A stretch of DNA of 64,000 nt from Thalassospira sp. HJ. GTDB lineage: Bacteria > Pseudomonadota > Alphaproteobacteria > Rhodospirillales > Thalassospiraceae. Every line of letters starts with the position of its first letter. The first letter of the stretch is position 1. A program made the translations under genes and the position numbers. Positions 1-8,241 of this stretch are shown here, one piece after another. The stretch is taken from NCBI RefSeq assembly GCF_000948415.1, contig NZ_JYII01000019.1, forward strand, positions 248,001 to 312,000, in the 5' to 3' direction. Below the pieces are notes generated by a model. It did not search any database. It had not been told where the DNA came from and worked only from the letters and a program-made list of their open reading frames with translations.

Positions 1-459
1 CCCGCTCAGATAAAACCCGGCATCGATCTGATTGCGCAGCACGCCTGCCAGCATATTTCCGCTGACACCGTGGGCCAGCTCCGTCTCGATGTCGGGAAAG
101 TCGGTGCGCAGTTGGCTTAACATCCGGCCAAGCCGAATGAATTCCGGATCAACGATGGTGCCAAGCCGTAGCTTCCCGCTGACACGACCAGCGCGCTGAC
201 GTGCACTTCGCCGAAACTCGTCCATGGCCTCAATGACCTGTTCGGCCTTTGTCAGCATGGCTTGGCCATCAGCTGTAATCTGCAACCCTGTGGACGTGCG
301 CTTGAACAGGGTAATCCCGGTTTCCTCGCCAAGACGTTTGATCTGATGGCTGATCGCAGGTTGCGTCAGATTAAGCACCGATGCAGCGCGCGACACACTG
401 CCCTCGCGTGCGACGGTGACAAAAGCCAGCAACATGTTCATGTTTGAAAAGCGGGTCAT
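1..459 (-). CDS. LysR-family transcriptional regulator (3' end outside window)
   Basis: The minus strand encodes the first 153 residues of a LysR regulator; the C-terminus lies beyond position 1. Residues 1-60 form the winged helix-turn-helix, with the typical stretch SRAASVLNLTQPAISHQIKR, followed by the linker helix and the start of the effector-binding domain (RLGTIVDPEFIRLGRML). The start is the ATG at 459, which gives the normal LysR N-terminus. It is divergent from the GMC dehydrogenase/CoA-transferase pair, the usual layout for a LysR regulator that controls its neighbour and itself from the shared AT-rich intergenic region (about 460-690). The inducer is unknown, and control of the neighbouring genes is inferred from position only. 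Confidence 0.9.
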   Translation of the reverse strand, partial: MTRFSNMNMLLAFVTVAREGSVSRAASVLNLTQPAISHQIKRLGEETGITLFKRTSTGLQITADGQAMLTKAEQVIEAMDEFRRSARQRAGRVSGKLRLGTIVDPEFIRLGRMLSQLRTDFPDIETELAHGVSGNMLAGVLRNQIDAGFYLSG

Positions 460-695
460 ATAAAAAACACTAATATTGCTATTCGTGTTTTGTCATTAGA
501 TTTGTGCATCACTTCACGCCTTAATTGAATTTCGGGTTCTGGTCGATTTCTAGAATCACCGGGAACCGATTGACACCAAACAGGTCAGGCGACGATCAAG
601 ACAGCCTTTCGGACTTTGCGTTTGACGGCGCGTTTGACGGCTTCTTCGTGCGGACAGCCCGGCCCATAAAAGCGCCGACCGGGAGGCACATTGTT

Positions 696-2363
696 ATGAC
701 CGCAACCATTCCAACGTTCGATTACATCGTTATCGGGGCTGGCACCGCAGGCAGCCTCCTTGCAAACCGGCTGAGTGCGGATCCCAAGAACAATGTGCTC
801 CTGCTCGAAGCTGGCAAAGCCGACAATTACCCGTGGATACATATTCCGGTGGGCTATCTCTATTGCATTGGCAATCCGCGCACCGACTGGATGTATGAAA
901 CCGAACCCGACAAGGGGCTGAACGGGCGCGTTTTGCGTTATCCTCGTGGCAAGGCGCTTGGCGGATGTTCATCAATCAACGGCATGATCTATATGCGCGG
1001 CCAGGCACGTGATTACGACAATTGGGCCAAGCTGACCGGTGATGATGCCTGGAACTGGCAAAACGTGCTGAGCGATTTCAAGCGCCATGAAAATCACTAC
1101 AAACTTGATGGCGGTGCGAGCCCGCAGGCCAGCAATGGCAAGCCTTTTTCCGAGATGCATGGCAGCGGGGGCGAATGGCGCGTTGAAAAGCAGCGCCTGC
1201 GCTGGGATGTGCTCGACAGCTTCATTCAGGCTGCTGGTGAAAACGGCATTGAACCAACCGATGATTTCAATAACGGCGATAATACCGGCATCGGCTATTT
1301 TGAAGTCAATCAGCGCTCTGGATGGCGCTGGAACACATCCAAGGCATTCATTCGTCCGGTCAAATCGCGCAGCAACCTGACGGTCTGGACGGAATCCCAA
1401 GTCGAAAAACTGACCTTCGGGAGTGATGCCAATGGTCAGAAAATCTGTACCGGGGCGGTCATCAACCGGGCCGGCACCGCGCAAACCATGACGGCCGCCA
1501 AGGAAACGCTTCTGTGTGCCGGCGCGGTCAATTCGCCGCAAATCTTGCAGATTTCGGGCATCGGCCCGGCAGCGCTTTTGAAACAGCATGGTATTGATGT
1601 TGTGGCAGATGCCCCCGGTGTCGGACAAAATTTGCAAGATCACTTGCAAATTCGTGCCGTTTTCAAGGTGAAAGGCGCCAAAACGCTCAACACGCTTGCC
1701 AACAGTCTGGCTGGCAAGGCGAAAATTGGTTTGGAATATCTTCTGAACCGCTCCGGTCCGATGAGCATGGCACCCAGCCAGCTGGGTGCCTTCACCCGAT
1801 CTGATCCCGATCGGCAATATTCAAATCTTGAATATCATGTTCAGCCGCTCAGCCTTGAGGCCTTTGGCGGTGATCTTCATGATTTTCCCGCCGTCACGGT
1901 GTCGGTCTGCAACCTGAACCCGACCAGCCGCGGCACCATTCAGATCAAGTCCGGCGATTTTCGTACCCCGCCGCAAATCGCCCCCAATTACCTTGATACC
2001 GACGAAGACCGCAAGGTGGCCGCCGACAGCCTGCGGCAGGTCCGCGACATCATGTCAAAACCGGCGATGGCGAAGTATCAGCCCGATGAATTCAAACCGG
2101 GTGTGCAATATCAAAGCGATGAAGAACTGGCCAAGCTGGCTGGTGACATCGCAACAACGATCTTCCACCCGGTAGGGACGGTCAAGATGGGTCACGCGGA
2201 TGATGCGTCCGCCGTGCTTGACCCGCATCTTCGCCTGAAAGGGATTGGTGGTTTACGCGTTATCGATGCATCCGTGATGCCCGAAATCACCAGCGGCAAT
2301 ACCAATTCACCGACCCTCATGATCGCCGAAAAAGCCGCTGGCTGGATCTTGTCTGGTCAGTAA
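696..2363 (+). CDS. GMC-family FAD-dependent dehydrogenase (choline/alcohol dehydrogenase-like)
   Basis: A 555-residue glucose-methanol-choline oxidoreductase; these flavoenzymes oxidise alcohols to aldehydes. The FAD-binding GAGTAGS loop is at residues 14-20, the second GMC signature lies around GGCSSINGMIYMRG, and the C-terminus carries the catalytic pair: His in FHPVGTVKMG and Asn in TSGNTNSPT. The frame is open from 525, but the upstream stretch is low-complexity and not GMC-like. The ATG at 696 has a GGGAGG ribosome site at 681-686 and puts the FAD loop at the usual distance from the N-terminus. The double CoA-transferase follows 52 bp later, probably in the same transcript, suggesting that the oxidation product may enter CoA-ester metabolism. 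The substrate cannot be named from sequence. Confidence 0.93.
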   Translation: MTATIPTFDYIVIGAGTAGSLLANRLSADPKNNVLLLEAGKADNYPWIHIPVGYLYCIGNPRTDWMYETEPDKGLNGRVLRYPRGKALGGCSSINGMIYMRGQARDYDNWAKLTGDDAWNWQNVLSDFKRHENHYKLDGGASPQASNGKPFSEMHGSGGEWRVEKQRLRWDVLDSFIQAAGENGIEPTDDFNNGDNTGIGYFEVNQRSGWRWNTSKAFIRPVKSRSNLTVWTESQVEKLTFGSDANGQKICTGAVINRAGTAQTMTAAKETLLCAGAVNSPQILQISGIGPAALLKQHGIDVVADAPGVGQNLQDHLQIRAVFKVKGAKTLNTLANSLAGKAKIGLEYLLNRSGPMSMAPSQLGAFTRSDPDRQYSNLEYHVQPLSLEAFGGDLHDFPAVTVSVCNLNPTSRGTIQIKSGDFRTPPQIAPNYLDTDEDRKVAADSLRQVRDIMSKPAMAKYQPDEFKPGVQYQSDEELAKLAGDIATTIFHPVGTVKMGHADDASAVLDPHLRLKGIGGLRVIDASVMPEITSGNTNSPTLMIAEKAAGWILSGQ

Positions 2364-2415
2364 CCGTTATCTGCAGCTCCCCCTGCCCCACACACAAGCA
2401 GACTTCGGAGGATAA

Positions 2416-4926
2416 ATGTATACCCGGTTTTCCCAACTCCCTCTGACAGGGGTCAAGGTTATCGATTTTGGCCAGTATATTGCAGGCCCGGCTGTGGCGA
2501 TGTTGCTTGGTGATCTTGGTGCGACGGTTGTTCATATCGACCCGCCAACTGGCCCGATGTGGGACAGCCCAGCAAACGCGACGCTTAACCGAAACAAGGT
2601 GATCGTCAATCTGGACCTTAAGTCCGATGAAGGCCTTGAAAAGGCGCGCGCATTGTGTGCTGAAGCCGACATCATCATTGAAAACTTTCGGCCCGGCAAA
2701 TTTGCCAAACTTGGCTTTGATTTTGCCGAGATGCGCAAGGAACGACCAGAACTGATCACCCTTTCGGTTCCGGGTTTTGCATCCAACGATGAAGAGCGCC
2801 GCGAACAGCGTGCATTTGAAAGCATCGTCGCCGCCAGTTCCGGCGTCTTTACCGATATGGGGCTTAACCGAGTACTGATGGGCCTGAACCCGTCATTTTC
2901 GCCGTTGCCGCTGTCGTCGGCTTATGCGGCGCAGATTGCGGCGTCTTCGGTTGTTCTCGCTCTGCAGTCGCGTCAAATCACCGGATTGGGCGATCAGATT
3001 GAAGTACCGCTGGCCGCCGCCATCATGGAAGGGCTTTGCTATAACTCGATCAAGATATCTGACATTCCCAAACGCTATCTGACCCAGCGCGAACTGGAAA
3101 TCGAACGCAGACGTATCGAAGGTCTGCCGATGAATGTCAGCTATGAGGAACTGCAAGAACTTCTTGATCCGTTTTTCAGAAGCTACATGTGCAAGGACGG
3201 CCGGATGTTCTATGTGGTTTGCCCAAGCCACAAACATCACGCAAAACGCTGCCTCGAAGTTCTTGGCATCTATGATGAACTGGTTGCCGAGGGCCTGACG
3301 TCAGAAGACGATACCTACAAACCGCAATGTGAATGGGAATCTGAAACGTCACTTGGCGTCTATCCCATGCCCAAGGACTGGGCTGACAAAATTGCTGCGC
3401 GCATGAAGGAAGTCTTCATGACCCGAACATCGCATGAATGGAAAAAGATGTTTGGTCGCGGCGGCATTCCCGGTGCGCCACAACGTTGGCTGCAGGAATG
3501 GATCCATGACGAATATGCCGAAGGATCCGGCCTGATGATCGATACCTGGGACCCGGAATATGGCGAAATGACCACACCCGGCCCCGTCGTCTGGATGGAA
3601 GAAAGCGGTGAAGAGGCGCTTAAACCCGAACCGCGTCGTTGGGTCGATTTCAACGAAGCGCTTAAAATCCTCAAAAAACACCGGACCGAAATCCCCGATC
3701 CATCAGAAGCCGTTGAACAGGAAGGCTGGCTCACTGGCGTCAAGATTCTTGATCTTTGCAACGTCATTGCCGGACCACATTCAGCCTGTTACCTCGCACG
3801 GTTTGGCGCAGAGGTGATCAAACTTGATCCTGCCGTTCCGATGTATGACAGCTGGAACACCGTCGTTTACGGTCTGTCCCAGATGCGTGGCAAGAAATCA
3901 ATTCTGGCAGATATTCGATCAGAGCACGGTCGCAAGGTCTTTGAAGACCTGGTGAAATCGGTTGATGTCATCATCTGGAACGCCCCGGACAGTCAGGTCA
4001 AGCGCATGGGACTTGATGCGGAAAGACTTCGCAAGCTCAATCCCAATGCCATTTTCTGCAAACTCGACTGTTTCAGTGGCGTCAACCGCGGTGTGCGCAC
4101 CGACTATATCGGTTATGACGATCTAGTGCAGGCCGCAACCGGCATCATGTTGCGATTTGGCGGGGCAATGGATCGCCCCGAAGAACACGCCCATGTTGGC
4201 ACGATTGATGTTATGTGCGGCTTTGGCGGGGCCCTTGCCGTTGCGGCCGCACTCTATCAGAAATACCGGTTCGGACGTATCGGGCGGGGACGTACGTCAC
4301 TTACCGCCAATAGCGGCCTGTTGCAGATACCCTTTGCCTATGACTACCGCGGGCGCGGACTCTTTAATGAACCTTCCGGCCCGGAAATGAACGGCAATGA
4401 CGATCTGAATCGCTTCTACAGCACTGCATCGGGGATTTATGTGCTGCTCAGTGCATATGAAGACGATTTGCCACGGTTTCGCAATGTCGAAGGCCTCGAA
4501 GATTTACCCGACATCCCGGCGGAAGAACGCGCGGTCTATCTTGCGACGGCCTTCCAGACCATGCCGGCAACCGAATGGATCGAACGCCTGCATGCGGCGG
4601 ATATCGGGGCTGCCATCTGCGACAACATTGATGCCTTGCGCGCCGAAAACACGCGTGAGGCCGATGGCACCCCGGGCACAGACAGGGGGAGCTATTCCTT
4701 CTCTGTCTATCCGGACCATCCCAGCGGGCATGAGATCATCCAGCTTGATCCATATGCGGTACGTACAACCCGTTCCAAAGTGGTCGCCCTTTCCCCTTCG
4801 GAAAAGTTTGGCACGTCAACACGCGCGATCCTGCAGGATCTAGGCTATGCCGATCAGGCAATTGAAGCCATGCTGAAATCTGGCGACCTGAGTGAGTCCT
4901 GGAGCCAGGAATATCTTCCAAGCTGA
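2416..4926 (+). CDS. Double-length family III CoA-transferase (two CaiB/BaiF domains in tandem)
   Basis: An 836-residue protein built from two CaiB/BaiF-type halves. Half one begins LTGVKVIDFGQYIAGPAVAM (residues 9-28); half two restarts near residue 436 with LTGVKILDLCNVIAGPHSAC. Family III CoA-transferases are usually about 400 residues and work as interlocked dimers, so this looks like a covalent pseudo-dimer. At the catalytic aspartate motif (YDxxxQAxxG) half two keeps Asp568 in GYDDLVQAATG, whereas half one has Glu135 in AFESIVAASSG. Half one may therefore be catalytically weak or structural. A strong GGAGG site precedes the ATG by 5 bases, and the gene ends before a clear terminator. 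Pairing with the upstream dehydrogenase suggests CoA activation of an acid derived from an alcohol; donor and acceptor are unknown. Confidence 0.88.
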   Translation: MYTRFSQLPLTGVKVIDFGQYIAGPAVAMLLGDLGATVVHIDPPTGPMWDSPANATLNRNKVIVNLDLKSDEGLEKARALCAEADIIIENFRPGKFAKLGFDFAEMRKERPELITLSVPGFASNDEERREQRAFESIVAASSGVFTDMGLNRVLMGLNPSFSPLPLSSAYAAQIAASSVVLALQSRQITGLGDQIEVPLAAAIMEGLCYNSIKISDIPKRYLTQRELEIERRRIEGLPMNVSYEELQELLDPFFRSYMCKDGRMFYVVCPSHKHHAKRCLEVLGIYDELVAEGLTSEDDTYKPQCEWESETSLGVYPMPKDWADKIAARMKEVFMTRTSHEWKKMFGRGGIPGAPQRWLQEWIHDEYAEGSGLMIDTWDPEYGEMTTPGPVVWMEESGEEALKPEPRRWVDFNEALKILKKHRTEIPDPSEAVEQEGWLTGVKILDLCNVIAGPHSACYLARFGAEVIKLDPAVPMYDSWNTVVYGLSQMRGKKSILADIRSEHGRKVFEDLVKSVDVIIWNAPDSQVKRMGLDAERLRKLNPNAIFCKLDCFSGVNRGVRTDYIGYDDLVQAATGIMLRFGGAMDRPEEHAHVGTIDVMCGFGGALAVAAALYQKYRFGRIGRGRTSLTANSGLLQIPFAYDYRGRGLFNEPSGPEMNGNDDLNRFYSTASGIYVLLSAYEDDLPRFRNVEGLEDLPDIPAEERAVYLATAFQTMPATEWIERLHAADIGAAICDNIDALRAENTREADGTPGTDRGSYSFSVYPDHPSGHEIIQLDPYAVRTTRSKVVALSPSEKFGTSTRAILQDLGYADQAIEAMLKSGDLSESWSQEYLPS

Positions 4927-4976
4927 GGAAGAACTCACCTGAACCTGGCGTGGCCTGATGCTGTACTGACCAACCA

Positions 4977-5012
4977 CCCCGTTGCCCTTTCCCGCGGCAA
5001 CGGGGTTTTTTT
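4977..5012 (+). terminator. Rho-independent terminator of the GMC/CoA-transferase operon
   Basis: Ten-base-pair stem CCCCGTTGCC / GGCAACGGGG (4977-4986 with 4996-5005) followed by seven T residues. It lies 50 bases past the CoA-transferase stop codon. Confidence 0.9.
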
Positions 5013-5039
5013 GTCTGCCCGTTATGACCGAAGGCAAGG

Positions 5040-5242
5040 TGTGTTCTCGATCTCTTTTCATCGTAGTGCGATTACATCAGACTGAATCCTGCAACTGATC
5101 CCTGCAGGATGTATCTCCGTGCCCCAAGCGCGAAGAGCCACGCGATCTCCCCCCGTTCGTTGTGTGGCAGCAACATCTTGCGCCTTTCGGCGTCATCCCC
5201 GAAAGGCATCAACGCCCGGGCCTTTCCACCCGGGCGTTTTCT
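5040..5242 (+). ncRNA. Candidate small regulatory RNA ending in an intrinsic terminator
   Basis: A gene-free stretch of about 400 bases separates the CoA-transferase terminator from the peroxidase promoter and contains a row of hairpins on the plus strand. These are CCTGCA/TGCAGG (about 5088-5108), GCCAC/GTGGC enclosing a C-rich loop with CTCCCCCC (about 5143-5168), CCTTTCGG/CCGAAAGG (5183-5190 with 5199-5206), and a terminator at 5211-5242. Hairpins plus an unassigned terminator behind an already terminated operon are what an sRNA gene looks like. C-rich loops that could pair with ribosome sites are known in alphaproteobacterial sRNAs. No promoter could be fixed and no known family was recognised. 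Confidence 0.35.
5211..5242 (+). terminator. Rho-independent terminator with no assigned gene upstream
   Basis: Perfect ten-base-pair stem AACGCCCGGG / CCCGGGCGTT (5211-5220 with 5229-5238), loop CCTTTCCA, then TTCTTTG. It terminates rightward transcription well past the preceding operon's own terminator and before the peroxidase promoter, so it implies a transcript starting within about 5013-5150. Confidence 0.8.
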
Positions 5243-5335
5243 TTGTCACACTCACCCCGATAAATGCCAGTTGCGACTTATCATTATTGAACTTAAAATT
5301 AAATAATTTGAATATACAAATATTTGTTCAAAAAG

Positions 5336-5349
5336 TTGATATATATCAG
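5336..5349. promoter_or_regulatory. FNR/Anr-type operator upstream of the cytochrome c peroxidase gene
   Basis: TTGATATATATCAG matches nine of the ten conserved bases of the FNR/CRP-like anaerobic box TTGAT-N4-ATCAA. It is 58 bases upstream of the peroxidase ATG, in an AT-rich stretch. If it acts at about -41.5 the transcript would begin near 5384, with TGTAGT (5372-5377) as a weak -10. Low-oxygen control by FNR homologues is established for several bacterial ccp genes; activation here is inferred from that and from the site. Confidence 0.7.
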
Positions 5350-5406
5350 GGTTGTGCAACCCCGTTCTTGGTGTAGTAGCCAGACCACCAAAATGGGAGA
5401 GACCAA

Positions 5407-6477
5407 ATGAAATCCCGTCAACTTCTAACCAAAGCCCTCCTGTCCACCGTTGCGGCATGTGCCCTTGGCGGTGCGGCAATCGCGGCAGAACCAGCAGAAC
5501 TTCGTGAAAGTGCGCTGGAATATTTTGAAGTCATTCCGTCGATGGTCCCGGCCATCGAAGGCAATGCCGTCACCCGTGAAAAGGTTGAACTGGGCAAGAT
5601 GCTGTTCTTTGAACCGCGTCTGTCTTCCAGTGCGATCATTTCGTGCAACACCTGCCATAACCTTGGCATGGGTGGTGATGACAACCTGGAAACCTCCATC
5701 GGGCATGGCTGGCAGAAAGGCCCGCGTAACGCTCCGACGGTGCTGAACGCCGTATTCAACGAAGCCCAGTTCTGGGACGGCCGTGCAGAAGACCTCAAGG
5801 CACAGGCCAAAGGCCCGGTTCAGGCCGGCGTTGAAATGGCCAGCACACCTGATCGCGTTGTTACTGTCCTGAAATCGATCCCGGAATATGTCGAACATTT
5901 CAAAACGGCATTCCCGGGCGAAGACGATCCGGTCACCTTTGACAATATGGCAAAGGCCATCGAGGCATTCGAGGCAACCCTGATCACCCCGGCATCCCGG
6001 TTTGACCAGTTCCTTGAAGGCAACGACACCATCATTACCGAAACCGAGATGACCGGTCTTGAACTGTTCATCGATACCGGCTGCGCATCGTGCCACAACG
6101 GTGTGAATGTAGGCGGTACCGGCTACTATCCGTTCGGTGTTGTCGAACAGCCGGGTTCCGAAGTCCTGCCGCCAGATGACAAGGGCCGCTTTGCTGTCAC
6201 CCAGACGGCAACGGATGACTATGTCTTCCGTGCAGGTCCGCTGCGTAATATCGCACTCACCGCACCTTACTTCCATTCCGGCAAGGTCTGGAATCTGGAA
6301 CAGGCGGTCGCGATCATGAGCAGCTCGCAGCTGGGTGCAGAACTGTCTGATGACGAAGTCAAGGCGATCACCGCCTTCCTTCAGACCCTGACAGGTCAGG
6401 AACCGCAGGTCACCTATCCGATCCTGCCGGTCAGCTCCGCGGATACGCCAAAGCCGGAAGCCATGATCGCCAACTGA
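5407..6477 (+). CDS. ccp: Periplasmic di-haem cytochrome c peroxidase (CcpA/MauG family)
   Basis: A 356-residue exported di-haem peroxidase that reduces hydrogen peroxide to water using electrons from small cytochromes c. A Sec signal peptide (KSRQLLTKALL...ALGGAAIA) is cleaved near residue 26. Two haem-c motifs are present: CNTCH in the N-terminal peroxidatic domain and CASCH in the C-terminal electron-transfer domain. The end of the protein (RNIALTAPYFHSG) matches the family. GGGAGA at 5395-5400 serves the ATG at 5407. The gene is monocistronic, with an FNR-type box upstream and a terminator at 6501-6532, consistent with induction at low oxygen to deal with peroxide. Confidence 0.94.
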   Translation: MKSRQLLTKALLSTVAACALGGAAIAAEPAELRESALEYFEVIPSMVPAIEGNAVTREKVELGKMLFFEPRLSSSAIISCNTCHNLGMGGDDNLETSIGHGWQKGPRNAPTVLNAVFNEAQFWDGRAEDLKAQAKGPVQAGVEMASTPDRVVTVLKSIPEYVEHFKTAFPGEDDPVTFDNMAKAIEAFEATLITPASRFDQFLEGNDTIITETEMTGLELFIDTGCASCHNGVNVGGTGYYPFGVVEQPGSEVLPPDDKGRFAVTQTATDDYVFRAGPLRNIALTAPYFHSGKVWNLEQAVAIMSSSQLGAELSDDEVKAITAFLQTLTGQEPQVTYPILPVSSADTPKPEAMIAN

Positions 6478-6500
6478 TCATAGCTAAACCGAACTTCCGA

Positions 6501-6532
6501 AACCCCGCTAGACAAAGATGGCGGGGTTTTTC
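6501..6532 (+). terminator. Rho-independent terminator after the peroxidase gene
   Basis: Stem AACCCCGC / GCGGGGTT (6501-6508 with 6521-6528) and a T-rich tail, 24 bases after the stop codon. Confidence 0.88.
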
Positions 6533-6550
6533 TTCTGCCAATAGTCCACA

Positions 6551-6582
6551 AAGAAAACCGGCCCCTGCGGAGCAGGGACCGG
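6551..6582 (-). terminator. Rho-independent terminator of the emrAB operon
   Basis: Read on the minus strand: stem CCGGTCCCTGC / GCAGGGGCCGG with a three-base loop, then TTTTCTTTG. It lies about 80 bases past the stop codon of the EmrB-type transporter. A separate palindrome GCAAGCATATGCTTGC sits at 6595-6610. Confidence 0.8.
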
Positions 6583-6657
6583 CACGGTCGCACGCAAGCA
6601 TATGCTTGCAGGGGTCGGGGGAACGCTGTGCGACCGGTTCGAATATTCCAAAGGCGG

Positions 6658-8241
6658 TTAGTGACCGCCGCCACCCCCGCCTGCTATGGCGCGTGGGGGC
6701 TTGGCAAAGGGCAGTAACAGAAACGCAATCAGGAAGGCTGCCGCCATCGCCAGATAGACGTCATTAAATGAAATGATCGAGGCTTCGCGATTAACAATGT
6801 CGACGATGAATTTCATGGCCGCCGCATGCGGGTCGGGCAGGCCCATCTCGCTATATCGCGCTGTGATGGTCGCAAGATAATCCTTGAACGCGGTGCTGGC
6901 CGGGTTGATGTGATCAGACAGGATCGAGAAATGATAATCGATCCGCTTATCAAGCAGCGTGTTGATCGCAGCCATACCAATCGCCCCGCCCAAATTTCGC
7001 ATCAGGTTATAAAGCCCGCTGGCGTTTTTGATCTTTTCCGGCGGCAAGGTCCCAAGCGCCAGATTGGTCACCGGCAACATGCAAAACATCAACGCCGCCC
7101 CGCGCACAACCTGCGGCCAGATCAGCTCGTTAAAGGAAACCTCGCTGGTGTTAAACCCGTGCATGGCAAGGCCGGCGGCAAACAGCGCAAGCCCGATGCC
7201 TAGCACGACACGCGGCGGATATTTCGCTGTCATCTTCCCGGCAATCGGTGCCGACAGGAACTGCGTAATCCCGGTGACTGCCATGATCACGCCGATCTCA
7301 AGACTGTCATAGCCCCGCACGCGTCCCAGCATCAGCGGCATGACATAGACACTGCCATACAGCCCGACACCAAGCGTAAAGCTGAACACACAGCCCATGG
7401 TGAAGTTGCGATCGGCAAAGGATTTCAGATCCACAATCGGCTTGTCATAGGTAAACATCCGCCAGAAGAAATAGATCCCGGCAAGGACGCAGGTAATTGT
7501 GCCATAGATGATGGCGGTTTCATCAAACCAGTCATTCTTGGGCCCTTCATCCAGGACATATTCCAGACTGCCGAGAAACACCGCCATCGATAAAAGCCCG
7601 CGCAGATCAAACCCCTTGAGCAGCCCAATATCACCACGATCAACGCGCAGCGTCATGGCAACGACGGCCGCAATCATCAGGCCGGGAATGACATTGATCA
7701 GAAACAACCAGTGCCAGGACAATGACTGGGTCAGGAACCCGCCAAGGGTCGGGCCGATCGTCGGGGCCATGGTGGCGATCAACCCGGTCATGACCGAGGC
7801 CGCATTGCGCTTTTCCGGCGGGAAGATGATGTAGGTCGTGGCAAATACGGTTGGGATCATTGCCCCACCAAGGAACCCCTGCATCGCGCGGAACCAGATC
7901 ATGCTTTCAATCGACCAGGCAAAGGCCGATGCCACCGACATCACCGTAAAGCCAAGGGCGGAAATCACGAACAACCAGCGCGTTGACATCAGCCGCGACA
8001 AAAAGCCCGAAAGCGGGATCATCACCACTTCGGCAATCAGATAGCTCGTCTGGACCCAGCCGATTTCATCGGGGCTTGCCGACAGGCCCGCCTGAATGTT
8101 TTCAAGCGAACTGGCGACGATCTGAATATCAAGGATCGCCAGAAACATGCCGACAACCATCGCGACCCAGCCGACAAACTGGGCGGTTTCCATCGGACGT
8201 GTTTCAGATTGGCCGGTCGCTGCCGGGCTGGCGGTTGCCAT
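6658..8241 (-). CDS. emrB: MFS multidrug efflux permease, DHA2/EmrB family
   Basis: A 527-residue inner-membrane drug:H+ antiporter with about 14 hydrophobic segments, the DHA2 number. It begins the membrane domain with VGWVAMVVGMFLAILDIQIV, the EmrB signature (LDxxIV) in helix 1, and carries the motif-C-like stretch PTIGPTLGGFL in helix 5. The ATG overlaps the stop codon of the adaptor gene (TGATG at 8239-8243), so the two are translationally coupled. Together they would form a tripartite pump that needs a TolC-like outer-membrane channel, which is not encoded here. Control by the divergent TetR protein is inferred from the operators between them. Drug specificity is unknown. Confidence 0.93.
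   Translation of the reverse strand: MATASPAATGQSETRPMETAQFVGWVAMVVGMFLAILDIQIVASSLENIQAGLSASPDEIGWVQTSYLIAEVVMIPLSGFLSRLMSTRWLFVISALGFTVMSVASAFAWSIESMIWFRAMQGFLGGAMIPTVFATTYIIFPPEKRNAASVMTGLIATMAPTIGPTLGGFLTQSLSWHWLFLINVIPGLMIAAVVAMTLRVDRGDIGLLKGFDLRGLLSMAVFLGSLEYVLDEGPKNDWFDETAIIYGTITCVLAGIYFFWRMFTYDKPIVDLKSFADRNFTMGCVFSFTLGVGLYGSVYVMPLMLGRVRGYDSLEIGVIMAVTGITQFLSAPIAGKMTAKYPPRVVLGIGLALFAAGLAMHGFNTSEVSFNELIWPQVVRGAALMFCMLPVTNLALGTLPPEKIKNASGLYNLMRNLGGAIGMAAINTLLDKRIDYHFSILSDHINPASTAFKDYLATITARYSEMGLPDPHAAAMKFIVDIVNREASIISFNDVYLAMAAAFLIAFLLLPFAKPPRAIAGGGGGGH

Noticed and set aside
972-1817. Long minus-strand open frame opposite the GMC dehydrogenase
   Set aside because: It lies wholly antisense to a gene with full family motifs, has no ribosome site and reads as low-quality protein; high-GC antisense openness explains it.
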